From Maribacter sp. MJ134 (GTDB lineage Bacteria > Bacteroidota > Bacteroidia > Flavobacteriales > Flavobacteriaceae): a stretch of DNA of 64,000 nt. The notes below the pieces were generated by a model. The model was not told the DNA's origin and made no database searches. It was given only the letters and a program-made list of their open reading frames with translations. The stretch covers positions 124,001 through 188,000 of the forward strand of contig NZ_CP034570.1 in the NCBI RefSeq assembly GCF_003970695.1. Direction: 5' to 3'. This document shows, piece by piece, positions 26,204 through 35,192 of this stretch (position 1 is its first letter; every line of letters begins with the position of its first letter). Position numbers and translations under genes: made by a program.

Positions 26204-27471
26204 GGTCGCTTCTTTAGGTAAACATATGCTGGCACTCCTAAAAGTAATAGTAAAAAACCCAGAAAAACAATTTCAGCCCCGCAACCAATAACGATCCATA
26301 GGGAAAATAGAAAGGCCAATACCGCTAAAAATAAGGATTTTTTGTCCGCACGTTTCACCGCCAAGGCAAAACTTGCAATTGAGAACAAATAGGGTAAGAG
26401 TACGGTCAGGGTAGATAATTTCATCATATAGGAAAATGCCTCCACCAAAGTCTTGGAGTAGTTGCAAACCATTAAAATGGTCGCCAAGAAACTTGAGAAG
26501 ATAATTCCGCGTATTGGAGCTTTGTTCTTATTAAGTTTTTTAAACATTTTTGGGAATAGGTTATCTCTTGCGGCGGAGGCAGGTATTTGCCCTTGCAGTA
26601 AAATCCAGCCGTTCAAGGCACCCATGGTCGATACGATGGCACCAAAAGCTACAAGGTATTTACCTGTTGTCCCCCAAATTCTAAAGGCTGCATCTGCAAA
26701 AGGGGCATTGGAATTCGCTAAGGTCTCTGGAGGAATAATACCGATGATGACAATAAAGCTCAGCAGGTAAAGAACCGTTGTTAGAAGTGTACCGAAAAGT
26801 GTTGCTTTTTGGATGGTCTTTTCTGGTGAACTTATGGCATTGCTAGGAACCGTAGCACTTTCCATACCCAAAAATGCGAAAAATGTCAACGTGGTCACAG
26901 CGGTGATGTCAGGTAATATGGAACCCGTTGTAAAAGGAAAAACGAACGCCATTGAAAAATCCACATAAAAGATTCCTACGAGAATCAAAAAGGCTATAGG
27001 TATAATTTTAAGAACGGTGGTCAGCACTTGAACGGCTCCTATGGTCTTTATGTTCTTTGAATTTATCCATGTAAAGAACCAAATAAAGAATAAACCCGTT
27101 AAACTGGCTAAAAGCGGATGCGCCGTTATATTGGGTAAGAAAGCACCCAAATAACCCACTAGGGCCACTGCTATTGCCGCATTGGTACACCATATGGAAA
27201 TCCAATAACCCCAGGCCACTAAAAATCCGGCAAAATCGCCTAGTCCTATGCGCGAATAGGCGTAGGGTCCACCGTTTGCCTTCGGATATAGTTTACTGAG
27301 TTTGCCAAAGATCAGTGCAAGGGATAAAGCGCCCAAAGATGCGATTATCCAACCAATAATACCGATACCTCGATAAGCGGCCATGGTAGCGGGCAGTAGA
27401 AAGACTCCGGCACCTATCATGTTTCCTGTTACAAGTGCCACAGAGGGCCAAAATCCAATTTTTTTCGTCAA
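26200..27471 (-). CDS. APC-superfamily amino acid/amine permease
   Basis: This 423-residue integral membrane protein has about 12 hydrophobic helices. The N-terminal GNMIGAGVFLLPA is the APC-family signature in the first helix (unwound substrate site), and GGPYAYSRIGLGDFAGF lies in helix 3. Proteins of this kind exchange or import amino acids and polyamines. It starts with TTG at 27471, with a TAACTTTA -7-like box on the minus strand at 27520-27513. It forms a two-gene operon with the Rieske oxygenase. Confidence 0.88.
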   Translation of the reverse strand: MTKKIGFWPSVALVTGNMIGAGVFLLPATMAAYRGIGIIGWIIASLGALSLALIFGKLSKLYPKANGGPYAYSRIGLGDFAGFLVAWGYWISIWCTNAAIAVALVGYLGAFLPNITAHPLLASLTGLFFIWFFTWINSKNIKTIGAVQVLTTVLKIIPIAFLILVGIFYVDFSMAFVFPFTTGSILPDITAVTTLTFFAFLGMESATVPSNAISSPEKTIQKATLFGTLLTTVLYLLSFIVIIGIIPPETLANSNAPFADAAFRIWGTTGKYLVAFGAIVSTMGALNGWILLQGQIPASAARDNLFPKMFKKLNKNKAPIRGIIFSSFLATILMVCNYSKTLVEAFSYMMKLSTLTVLLPYLFSIASFALAVKRADKKSLFLAVLAFLFSLWIVIGCGAEIVFLGFLLLLLGVPAYVYLKKRP

Positions 27472-27636
27472 GCTAGGGCTGTTTAGTAGCTTTAATTTAG
27501 AAATAAGAACCTTAAAGTTAGGGATTATTAAAGGAGTAGTTCATAACGGTATGTATTTCATTAGTTCTAATCAAAAGTTTTAGTATCTTAAATTTTCCCT
27601 TTTTTAGTACCTTTATCGACTTCTTAAGACAAAAAA

Positions 27637-29616
27637 TTGATTGCTAAAACTACCGTAGACCAAGTTTATGAAACCGCCCGATTAGAGGAGGTCATCGGTG
27701 ATTTTGTACAGTTAAAAAAATCGGGTTCAAATTTCAAGGGACTTAGTCCATTTTCAGATGAGCGCACACCAAGTTTTATGGTATCGCCGGTAAAACAGAT
27801 TTGGAAAGATTTTAGTAGCGGTAAAGGAGGTAATGTGGTAGCATTTTTAATGGAGCACGAGCACTTTACCTATCCCGAGGCCATCAAATATCTGGCTAAA
27901 AAGTACAATATTGAAATAGAGGAAACCGAGCAGTCAGATGAACAAAAAGAGCAGGCCAACGAGCGCGAAAGCATGTATTTGGTCTCAGAGTTTGCCCAGC
28001 AACATTTTAAGCAAATGTTATGGGATACGGAACTGGGCAAAGCAATTGGCTTAAGCTATTTTAAGGAACGCGGATTTACGGAGGAGACTATTAGAAAGTT
28101 TGAGTTGGGGTACTGCTTGGACCAATGGGACGGTTTTACGACCGCGGCATTGGACAAGGGCTATCAACTGGATTATCTTCAGAAAACGGGGCTTACCATC
28201 GTAAAGGAAGATGCGAACAACCCGAACAACCCTAGAAAGTTCGATCGTTTTAAGGGGAGGGTCATGTTCCCTATTCACTCGCTTAGTGGACGGGTCTTGG
28301 GCTTTGGAGGTAGAATATTGACCAATGATAAGAAGGCTGCAAAGTACCTTAATTCTCCCGAGAGTGAAATTTACCATAAGAGCAAGGTGTTGTACGGCAT
28401 TTATTATGCCAAGCAGGCCATAGCAAAAGAGGACAATTGTTATTTGGTAGAAGGATATACCGATGTTATTCAATTTCACCAAAGGGGCATTCATAACGTC
28501 GTATCTTCGAGTGGTACGGCCCTGACTTCGGAACAAATACGCCTCATAAACCGGCTTACTAAAAATATTACCGTTCTGTTCGATGGTGATGCGGCCGGAT
28601 TAAGGGCTTCCTTACGAGGGATAGACCTTATTTTGGAACAGGGGATGAACGTTAAAATATGCACGTTTCCAGAGGGTGAGGACCCGGACAGTTTTTCTAA
28701 GAACAACGAACTGGAAGAGGTGGAGCATTATCTTAAGGAAAATGCGAAAGATTTTATTCAGTTCAAAGCTTCGCTGTTGGTCAAGGAGGCATCGGATGAC
28801 CCTATCAAAAGGGCGGATACGGTCAGGGATATCGTCAACAGTATCGCTAAAATTCCGGACCGTATAAAAAAGGAAATCTACATCCAGGAATGTGCCCAAA
28901 TTATGAATATTTCCGAAGCGGTCTTGTTCAATACCTTGGCGCAGGTAGGTAAAAAGGATGTTGCCGATGCCAAAAAACAAGAACGCGAGGAACAAAAGGC
29001 CTTTAACATTGTACGTAATGAAACGGTTCAAGAAAAGGTAGATGTACAGTTTGTTCTAGAGCAAAAAATAATAGAGCTCCTGTTGGTCTATGGGGACCGT
29101 AAAGAGGAGTTTGAAGACCTCATCTTAAAGGAAAACGAGGCGGGTGATCTAATATTGGAGCCAGAATCCTTAGAGGTCAAGGTCTATGAAAAAGTTTATT
29201 TGGATTTACAAGAGGATGAAATAGAATTGGCGAATCCGCAGTTTAGGGTTATCTATTATCAACTTATTGAAGCTTTGAATCAAACGGAAGAATTCACTAT
29301 CAATACTTTTATCGCGGGACTGGAACAGGACGCCGCAAACGATATTTCTTCCATCTTAATGGAGGAGGAGCGTTACACTTTACATGCGTGGGAACGAAAG
29401 GATATTTACCCGAAGCCCAAGGAAAAGAGTGTATCCCAATTGGTAAGCGAAACAATTTTGACCCTGCGTTGTTTCCTGATCAAAAAACGAATGGAATCAT
29501 TACAAAGTGAAACCGAGGATGTGGCTAAAGACCATAGGGAAACATTGGAGGAAATTATGAACTACATACAGCTCAATAAGCTTCTGAATAAAAAATTGAA
29601 TAGGGTGCTATCGTAA
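27637..29616 (+). CDS. dnaG: DNA primase lacking the zinc-finger ligands
   Basis: This 659-residue DnaG synthesises RNA primers at the replication fork. It has an N-terminal CHC2-type domain (about 1-100), a catalytic core with the TOPRIM motifs VEGYTDVIQF (about 270) and LFDGDAAG (about 311), and a C-terminal helicase-interaction region. The four zinc ligands of E. coli DnaG (Cys40, His43, Cys61, Cys64) align with Ser37, Ser40, Asp58 and Ser61 here, in SPFSDERTPSF and KDFSSGKGGN, so no zinc can be bound that way. The fold-defining residues around them are kept. The start is TTG at 27637; a weak TACCTTTA box is at 27608-27615. Confidence 0.94.
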   Translation: MIAKTTVDQVYETARLEEVIGDFVQLKKSGSNFKGLSPFSDERTPSFMVSPVKQIWKDFSSGKGGNVVAFLMEHEHFTYPEAIKYLAKKYNIEIEETEQSDEQKEQANERESMYLVSEFAQQHFKQMLWDTELGKAIGLSYFKERGFTEETIRKFELGYCLDQWDGFTTAALDKGYQLDYLQKTGLTIVKEDANNPNNPRKFDRFKGRVMFPIHSLSGRVLGFGGRILTNDKKAAKYLNSPESEIYHKSKVLYGIYYAKQAIAKEDNCYLVEGYTDVIQFHQRGIHNVVSSSGTALTSEQIRLINRLTKNITVLFDGDAAGLRASLRGIDLILEQGMNVKICTFPEGEDPDSFSKNNELEEVEHYLKENAKDFIQFKASLLVKEASDDPIKRADTVRDIVNSIAKIPDRIKKEIYIQECAQIMNISEAVLFNTLAQVGKKDVADAKKQEREEQKAFNIVRNETVQEKVDVQFVLEQKIIELLLVYGDRKEEFEDLILKENEAGDLILEPESLEVKVYEKVYLDLQEDEIELANPQFRVIYYQLIEALNQTEEFTINTFIAGLEQDAANDISSILMEEERYTLHAWERKDIYPKPKEKSVSQLVSETILTLRCFLIKKRMESLQSETEDVAKDHRETLEEIMNYIQLNKLLNKKLNRVLS

Positions 29617-29638
29617 TCGGGATGGCCATGAAAATGAA

Positions 29639-29670
29639 AAAAGCCCGCTAATGCGGGCTTTAAATTTTTT
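29639..29670. terminator. Bidirectional intrinsic terminator between dnaG and the response regulator
   Basis: AAAGCCCGC-TAAT-GCGGGCTTT has A-runs on the left and T-runs on the right, so it can terminate dnaG (plus) and the convergent regulator gene (minus). Confidence 0.88.
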
Positions 29671-29681
29671 AGCATAAGGGC

Positions 29682-30311
29682 TTAGTACAATTCTAGCGCT
29701 TTTGCTTGTTGTAGTAAATCTACCATATTGTCAACGTTTAACTTTTTCATTAAACGTGCCTTATAGGTACTTACTGTTTTTTCATTAAGGTTGAGCCCTT
29801 GAGCTACTTCCTTGTTACGTTTTCCGCTAGCCAAAAGTTTTAAAACTTCAACTTCTCTAGTGGATAATTTACGGAAGAACCTCCTTGGTTTCTTAGTTCC
29901 TTCATCAAATGCTAACCGCTGCGCTAGCTCGTTGGTGATGAACATACTACCTTCACTGACTTTTCTTACCGCCGCAATGATGTAATCAATGTCAGAAGAT
30001 TTGGATAGGTATCCAAAAGCACCTGCTCTGATAGCACTTAAAGCATAGACATCCTCAGATTGTCCGCTGTACATAAGAACCTTTACATCAGGGTATTCTT
30101 TTTTGATTTTTCGTAGCGCTGCTATTCCATTAATTTCCGGAATATCCATCTCTAACATGACAACATCGGGGGTAACTTTTTCCAGTTTTTCAAAAAGTTC
30201 TTCAGTAGTAGCTACGTCGTCTACTAATTCAAAACCAGCTGCGGATTCAAGAACGTTTCGTACTCCCATTCTTATGATGGGATGATTGTCCGCGATTAAA
30301 ACTTTGATCAT
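29682..30311 (-). CDS. Orphan NarL/LuxR-type response regulator with Glu at the phosphoacceptor position
   Basis: This 209-residue regulator has a receiver domain (about 1-120) and a LuxR-type helix-turn-helix (about 145-205; LSTREVEVLKLLASGKRNKEVAQGLNLNEKTVSTYKARLMKKL). In the receiver, acidic Asp8, Ser82 and Lys104 are present, but the usual phosphoacceptor Asp aligns with Glu54 (VVMLEMDIPEING; compare LLDINMPEMNG). Glu often mimics phosphorylation, so the protein may be always active or regulated without phosphorylation. No histidine kinase gene is adjacent. Its DNA target cannot be told. Confidence 0.9.
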   Translation of the reverse strand: MIKVLIADNHPIIRMGVRNVLESAAGFELVDDVATTEELFEKLEKVTPDVVMLEMDIPEINGIAALRKIKKEYPDVKVLMYSGQSEDVYALSAIRAGAFGYLSKSSDIDYIIAAVRKVSEGSMFITNELAQRLAFDEGTKKPRRFFRKLSTREVEVLKLLASGKRNKEVAQGLNLNEKTVSTYKARLMKKLNVDNMVDLLQQAKALELY

Positions 30312-30482
30312 TATGTTGATTTTTCTAGACCGTCTTTACTTGCATTTTGTTGTCCAAAAAGACGTACATGCAATGTAAGACTAAATAATCTAAATTAGAA
30401 GGCAAAGATGTACTATTTTTTCTTACTCTTAAAATTTGTCAGAAAATATTCGATTTATCTACCTGATTGTTAGGTGAGTGGT

Positions 30483-31271
30483 TTATTTTAACATTTCGGG
30501 TATAACGCAAACGGGAATCGGCAGCATTTTGTGTTGGTTCATCGAGTTGAATCTACTGAAAATCTTGAAGACTTCCTTATCCCTGCCTGTGAATTCCTCA
30601 ATTGTTCGGCCTTCATCCTTCATTTTCATGGCCCATTCCAACTCTGGGTACGATGCCCCAATTTGGTCCTCATCGGTTCTGTCATCTCCCCAAAGACCAT
30701 CCGTAGGAGCCGCTTTAATAATCTCCTCGTTAACGCCAAGGACTTTTGCTATAGCATAAACCTCGGTCTTTAGTAAATCCGCTATCGGACTTAAATCAAC
30801 CCCACCATCACCATATTTGGTATAGAACCCTACGCCAAAATCCTCAACTTTGTTTCCTGTTCCTGCCACCAGGTATCGGTTCAATGCAGCAAAGTAATAC
30901 AAACTGGTCATCCGCAGACGCGCACGGGTATTGGCGAGTGACATAAAACGTTCTTCTTCGTTTTCGACCTTTGGGAACGCAGCTACCAGGCTGTCAAAAA
31001 CAGGGGTCAGGTTTACCGGCTGGCGTTTTACGTTTGGGAAATTTTCCTGTAGCCAGGCAATATGTCTAGATGCCCTGTCCGACTGATTGGGTGCTTGGTG
31101 AATGGGCATTTCAAGACAAAGCAAATCTAAGCCCGTTTTGGCACATAGGGTAGAGGTCACTGCGGAGTCTATACCGCCAGAAACTCCTATTACAAAACCT
31201 TTCTGTTTTGCATTGGTCGCATAATCTTTTAACCAAGTAACGATGTGGTCTATCACTTTTTCAGTTTGCAT
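30483..31271 (-). CDS. nadE: Ammonia-dependent NAD(+) synthetase
   Basis: This 262-residue enzyme amidates deamido-NAD to NAD with ATP and ammonia. The PP-loop GVSGGIDSAVTSTL (about 29-42) and the GTGNKVEDFGVGFYTKYGDGGVDLSPIADLLKTEV core (about 135-170) are both present. It lacks the N-terminal glutaminase domain, so it uses free ammonia. It is divergent from gldB. Confidence 0.94.
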   Translation of the reverse strand: MQTEKVIDHIVTWLKDYATNAKQKGFVIGVSGGIDSAVTSTLCAKTGLDLLCLEMPIHQAPNQSDRASRHIAWLQENFPNVKRQPVNLTPVFDSLVAAFPKVENEEERFMSLANTRARLRMTSLYYFAALNRYLVAGTGNKVEDFGVGFYTKYGDGGVDLSPIADLLKTEVYAIAKVLGVNEEIIKAAPTDGLWGDDRTDEDQIGASYPELEWAMKMKDEGRTIEEFTGRDKEVFKIFSRFNSMNQHKMLPIPVCVIPEMLK

Positions 31272-31299
31272 AAGACTATCAATATTTATATAAATCGAT

Positions 31300-31307
31300 T
31301 AACTTTG
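31300..31307 (+). promoter_or_regulatory. Candidate -7 box for gldBC
   Basis: TAACTTTG matches TAnnTTTG perfectly, 56 bp before the chosen gldB start. A clear -33 TTG is not seen at the expected spacing. Confidence 0.5.
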
Positions 31308-31362
31308 CCTTAAAAATAAGTTGTCCTTGGAGAATAAGAAAATGTATTCCAAAATACTTGGT

Positions 31363-32319
31363 ATGAAAAAACTCATTTTTAGCGGATTGTTAGTTTCAGT
31401 ACTTCTTTTTTCCTGTAATGATGGCGATAAAGTTGCTGCTGAGGTAGCCAAGATTCCATTGGACCTGAAGATTACAAGATTTGATCGGGAGTTTGCGGCC
31501 GCAACCCCGGAAAGTTTGCCAGAACTCAGAAGTACCTATCCCTATTTTTTTCCCGCTCCAGATAGTGTCTGGATTGCCAAAATGCAAGATTCACTACAAA
31601 TAGAGCTTTTGCAACAAGTAGGGAACACCTTTAACAGTTTTGAAGATGAAAGGGCGGCACTGGAGCAATTGTTCAAACATGTAAAATACTATTTCCCAGA
31701 ACAGCCCACCCCACATATAATTACCGTTACCAACGATGTAGACTACAACAACAGGATAATCCTAGCGGATACCTTGTTGCTCATAGGTTTGGACAACTAT
31801 CTAGGGCCAGCGCATAAATACTACGGCGGTTTTCAGCGCTATATTGCTAAAAGTCTTGATAGGGCCTATTTGGCCAGTGATATCGTAAGTTCGTTTGCCA
31901 AGAAAGTGGTGCCGCGGCCAAGGGACAGAACCTTTTTGGCGCGAATGATTTATTTTGGGAAAGAGCTATACCTAAAGGATAAGTTGCTCCCAAATGCGGA
32001 CGATACCGTAAAAATTGGGTATACGGAAGAGGAACTTAACTGGGCCATAGCCAATGAGGAGCCTATTTGGAGGAACTTTATTGAGCAAGAGCATCTGTAC
32101 AGCACGGAAAATGGTTTAAATCCAAGGTTTTTGGACCAAGCGCCTTTTTCAAAATTTGGATTGGAACTGGATAATGAATCCCCGGGCAGGCTAGGTCGTT
32201 ACATAGGATGGCAAATTGTGAGGGCTTTTATGGAAAACAATGACATAGAACTCAAACAACTATTGGCGATGCCAGCGGAGGAACTATTCAAAAAATCGAA
32301 CTACAAACCAAGAAATTAG
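31363..32319 (+). CDS. gldB: Gliding motility lipoprotein GldB
   Basis: This is a cell-envelope lipoprotein required for gliding in Flavobacterium. I chose the ATG at 31363 because it starts a lipoprotein signal (MKKLIFSGLLVSVLLFSC); in-frame codons reach back to a TTG at 31321. The protein continues with the GldB-type sequence LDLKITRFDREFA and PYFFPAPDSVWIAKMQD. From this start it is 318 residues, typical of the family. It is directly abutted by gldC, which begins at the base after the stop. Confidence 0.93.
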   Translation: MKKLIFSGLLVSVLLFSCNDGDKVAAEVAKIPLDLKITRFDREFAAATPESLPELRSTYPYFFPAPDSVWIAKMQDSLQIELLQQVGNTFNSFEDERAALEQLFKHVKYYFPEQPTPHIITVTNDVDYNNRIILADTLLLIGLDNYLGPAHKYYGGFQRYIAKSLDRAYLASDIVSSFAKKVVPRPRDRTFLARMIYFGKELYLKDKLLPNADDTVKIGYTEEELNWAIANEEPIWRNFIEQEHLYSTENGLNPRFLDQAPFSKFGLELDNESPGRLGRYIGWQIVRAFMENNDIELKQLLAMPAEELFKKSNYKPRN

Positions 32320-32655
32320 ATGGCAGATTTACATGTATCGGAAATAACATTGCGCGTAGGATTAGATGATAACCGGGTACCGGAGAAATTATCTTGGTCC
32401 GCACAAGATGGTGGTATTGATAATGAGGAAGCAAAGGCGATGTTACTCTCCGTTTGGGATAGTAAGAACCAAGAATCGCTTAAAATAGATTTATGGACCA
32501 AGGATATGCCCGTGGATGAAATGAAAACTTTTTTTCATCAGACCTTGGTTTCTTTGACCGATACTTTTATGAAGGCCACGCAAGACGAAAAGATGACCGC
32601 CACCATGAAGGATTTCTGTGATTATTTTGCCGAGAAGCTAGAATTGGGCAAGTAA
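32320..32655 (+). CDS. gldC: Gliding motility protein GldC
   Basis: This 111-residue soluble protein follows gldB without a gap, as in other gliding Bacteroidota. Characteristic segments are SEITLRVGLDDNRVPEKLSW and the C-terminal MKDFCDYFAEKLELGK. GldC has no enzymatic motif; it is a small cytoplasmic protein needed for full gliding in model species. Confidence 0.93.
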   Translation: MADLHVSEITLRVGLDDNRVPEKLSWSAQDGGIDNEEAKAMLLSVWDSKNQESLKIDLWTKDMPVDEMKTFFHQTLVSLTDTFMKATQDEKMTATMKDFCDYFAEKLELGK

Positions 32656-32665
32656 GCTTATCTTT

Positions 32666-33268
32666 TTATTCGGGCTCCGGTTGCATAAGTATTCCAGCTC
32701 GGATGGCAATGGGCATGTCGTTTTCCTTAGGCGGTATAGGACAAGAATAATCCATATTATAGGCACAGTATGGATTGTACGCTTTATTGAAATCTATTAA
32801 AATAGTGTCGCCAGCAGGTATTTTTAAATCTAAATACCTACCACCGGTATAGGTATCAATACCATTGGTGAGGTCCGTAAAAGGTAGAAATAAGCGGTTT
32901 TTATATTTTTCCTTTGTTCTAAGGTAATGACTCTGATAGATGTTTAGCTTCATTTCCTTTCCATTAATGGTAAAAGTAGCTATGCCGTAAATATCGTACA
33001 CCGGCACCCTGTCGGTAGTTGTTTTCATTTGGTAGGGTATGGGGTTTAAGGCTCTCTGAAAATTCGCGGTGACCTTAAAGTTCTCGTCTACGGGGAAAAA
33101 CGTATGCCCTTGAAACTTCTCGATATCCTCGTGGGATAGTGGTGATTTAATAGTGTCACGGTACTCTTCGTTGAGATGGTCTTGGAAGGCAATAATACTA
33201 TCCTTATAGGCCTGCGCTTGTATTGCGGTTAAGGAAAAAAAAATGCTAAGGAGTACTAGTATTCTCAT
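32666..33268 (-). CDS. DUF1684 domain protein
   Basis: This 200-residue protein has an N-terminal signal peptide (residues 1-19, MRILVLLSIFFSLTAIQAQ) and the DUF1684 signature: HTFFPVDENFKVTANF, then GGRYLDLKIPAGDTILIDFNKAYNPYCAYN. The closing C-x-Y-N/C-P-I-P-P segment is strongly conserved in the family. Function unknown; the strand is convergent with gldC. Confidence 0.88.
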   Translation of the reverse strand: MRILVLLSIFFSLTAIQAQAYKDSIIAFQDHLNEEYRDTIKSPLSHEDIEKFQGHTFFPVDENFKVTANFQRALNPIPYQMKTTTDRVPVYDIYGIATFTINGKEMKLNIYQSHYLRTKEKYKNRLFLPFTDLTNGIDTYTGGRYLDLKIPAGDTILIDFNKAYNPYCAYNMDYSCPIPPKENDMPIAIRAGILMQPEPE

Positions 33269-33345
33269 AATGCTTTCTGTAAAGTAAAGTTCGTAAGGGT
33301 TATATCAATTTTCTCCTAAGGATTGCTTGGAGCAGTATATGGGTA

Positions 33346-33717
33346 TCAGGTTTTTCTGAGAATTTTTTCCATTTTACGACCTTTGGCCAGTTCATCGATT
33401 AGTTTTTCCATGCGCCTACAATTCTTATATACCTCAAACTCATCGGCTATTTCTTCAATGCGATAGCCACAGACCACACCCTTAATGAGTTGTGCGTTCG
33501 GATGCATGTTGGCTTTTTCAAAAAAGGTTCTAAAGGTTACTTTGTCGTTAATGAGCGCTTGCAAAGTATCTTGGTCAAAACCGGTTAACCAGGTTAGGAC
33601 TTGGTCTAGTTCTTCTTTTGTTCTTCCATTTTTTTCTAACCTGTTCAGGTAAAGTGGATAAATGGATGCAAATATCATTTGGGCCACTTTCTCGTTTTTT
33701 TCAGCGGTAACTTTCAT
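33346..33717 (-). CDS. DUF2200 domain protein
   Basis: This 123-residue helical cytoplasmic protein matches DUF2200 as I know it: VAQMIFASIYPLYLNRLEKNGRTKEELDQVLTWLTG, GVVCGYRIEEI and a C-terminal KLIDELAKGRKMEKILR. Function is unknown. It stands last before the accessory block. Confidence 0.88.
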   Translation of the reverse strand: MKVTAEKNEKVAQMIFASIYPLYLNRLEKNGRTKEELDQVLTWLTGFDQDTLQALINDKVTFRTFFEKANMHPNAQLIKGVVCGYRIEEIADEFEVYKNCRRMEKLIDELAKGRKMEKILRKT

Positions 33718-33901
33718 GATGTTTTGTTTTAGTGATGCGCACTATTTAAGATATGCTCATGCCTAGTTTTTGTAGTATTCTTGGTCTATTTAGATGTTGC
33801 TTATTCTTATTAAATATAGTAAATTCTAGGATTACGTGTGAACAAGCAAGCAGCCCAAATGGTCAATGCAGGTCTGATGAACTTATCTTTTGTCAGGACG
33901 C

Positions 33902-34036
33902 CTATGCCAAATCATCTTGAATAGAATTAAAAGTGATTGGAACAAACTTGCTTTGGTAGCATAAGTCAAAAGTATCCTGGGTTACTTGGCCAGTCGGTTC
34001 ATGAAGCATCAAAAATCGTCTTTGCACATCTGAACC
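33902..34036 (-). pseudogene. Possible C-terminal gene remnant at the array edge
   Basis: Reading the minus strand from 34036 to a TAG at 33902-33904 gives 44 residues (GSDVQRRFLMLHEPTGQ, then VTQDTFDLCYQSKF and a short tail) that look protein-like in composition. They begin exactly where the truncated repeat S1 ends, with no start codon of their own. They may be the tail of a gene cut by the cassette block. I do not recognise the family. The rest of the 33718-34041 gap holds nothing I can name. Confidence 0.25.
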
Positions 34037-34041
34037 TAAGA

Positions 34042-34122
34042 GAAAAAAGGCCCCTTTAAGGGGCTTTTATTCAACCTGTATTTTAAAAATCACAGGCTTG
34101 TGCAACGGTTACCTTTGTTATC
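34042..34122 (-). repeat. Cassette-boundary repeat S1 (truncated)
   Basis: On the minus strand this copy has the 5' end of the repeat family: AGATAACAAAGG, then GTAACCGTTGCACAAGCC, CTGTGATTTT/AAAATACAG, and a CCCC/GGGG terminator hairpin. It then stops, and the second half of the unit is missing. The stop codon of the epimerase gene (34118-34120) lies within its first bases. Confidence 0.75.
34043..34069 (-). terminator. Intrinsic terminator within S1
   Basis: On the minus strand AAGCCCCTTAAAGGGGCCTTTTTT folds into a GC-rich hairpin with a T-run, ending transcription from the epimerase gene. Confidence 0.8.
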
Positions 34123-35131
34123 TACCATTTTCTTTTTTCCAATCTGTTTTCAAATATTTAAAAGCATCTTCCAAAGCTTTTCTTGAAGGTTTGGGGTTAA
34201 AATCTAATTCTTTTCTAGATTTACTGATATCATAATCTTGTTTTAATCCGTAAAACATATCCAAGTAATGTCTCTGTAATAAAGGCTCTTTACCTGTAAG
34301 TCTACTGCTAAATTCCATTAAACCTGCAACAGAGTACAATAAACATTTTGGTACTTTTTTAGGCATTTTTAATTTTAGTTCAGGATATAGTTCTGATGCT
34401 ATTTTTACTGTTTCTTGTAACGTAGTGTGTTGTTTATTAGATAGAATATAGCGTTCTCCAATTCTGCCTTTTTGCATAGCGTTATATAGACCAGAGGCTA
34501 CATCTTTTACATCAACCCAATTTAAAGTTACATTGGTGTCTACAGGTATTTCTCCATTTAAAACTTGTAATACTAGATTGTTAGAGTAACTTAATTTATA
34601 AGCTTTAGAGCCAATCATCGCAGAAGGTAGAACAAGGACAGTTCTAATATTATATTTTTCCCCTAATTCTAAAGCTAGTTTATCAGAATCGTTTTTAGAG
34701 TTATAATACCAATTTCTTCGGTCTTTATTATATCCATTGTCAACATTTGCAGGTAATTTTGTAAAATCTAAACTGGCTACAGAACTTACATAAACGATAT
34801 TTTCGATGCCACATTCTTTAGCAATATCAAATACATTCTGAGTTCCTTGCATATTATTATCATAAATTTCCTCTTTAGGATTTTTCGCCCACATACTAAA
34901 ATTTGCCGCAACTGCATATAAGTTGGTAACTCCTTGAAATGCTTTTTTTAATGATATAATATCTGTAATGTCAGCCTGTACAACCTCACAGTTTAAACCT
35001 TTGAAAGGCTCAGTCTTATTTATGTTTCTTACGGTTGTTCTTACTTTTTGGTTATTGGAAAGTAAATGTCTAATTAGGTTATTTCCTAAATGTCCATTTC
35101 CGCCAGTTACCAATGAAATTTCATTGCTCAT
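34118..35131 (-). CDS. NAD(P)-dependent epimerase/dehydratase-like SDR (cassette gene)
   Basis: This extended short-chain dehydrogenase has VTGGNGHLGNNLIRHL at the N-terminus (Rossmann glycine motif) and a catalytic YYNSK (Tyr-x3-Lys, about residue 141). It resembles dihydroflavonol-4-reductase/NAD-dependent epimerases in length (337 residues) and domain shape. I chose the ATG at 35131 (MSNEISLVTGG) over an in-frame TTG at 35155. It lies 61 bp downstream of the Crp/Fnr gene and shares its cassette. The substrate is unknown. Codon use is visibly AT-rich compared with core genes. Confidence 0.85.
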   Translation of the reverse strand: MSNEISLVTGGNGHLGNNLIRHLLSNNQKVRTTVRNINKTEPFKGLNCEVVQADITDIISLKKAFQGVTNLYAVAANFSMWAKNPKEEIYDNNMQGTQNVFDIAKECGIENIVYVSSVASLDFTKLPANVDNGYNKDRRNWYYNSKNDSDKLALELGEKYNIRTVLVLPSAMIGSKAYKLSYSNNLVLQVLNGEIPVDTNVTLNWVDVKDVASGLYNAMQKGRIGERYILSNKQHTTLQETVKIASELYPELKLKMPKKVPKCLLYSVAGLMEFSSRLTGKEPLLQRHYLDMFYGLKQDYDISKSRKELDFNPKPSRKALEDAFKYLKTDWKKENGR

Positions 35132-35192
35132 AATTCTTAAATTTTGTTTGAGCAAATTTCAAAACCCTTTATATAGCTAGAAATAACATTTG

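Noticed and set aside
28051-29031. Long open frames on the minus strand within dnaG
   Set aside because: They are antisense shadows of the TOPRIM region of dnaG, with no motif or promoter of their own.
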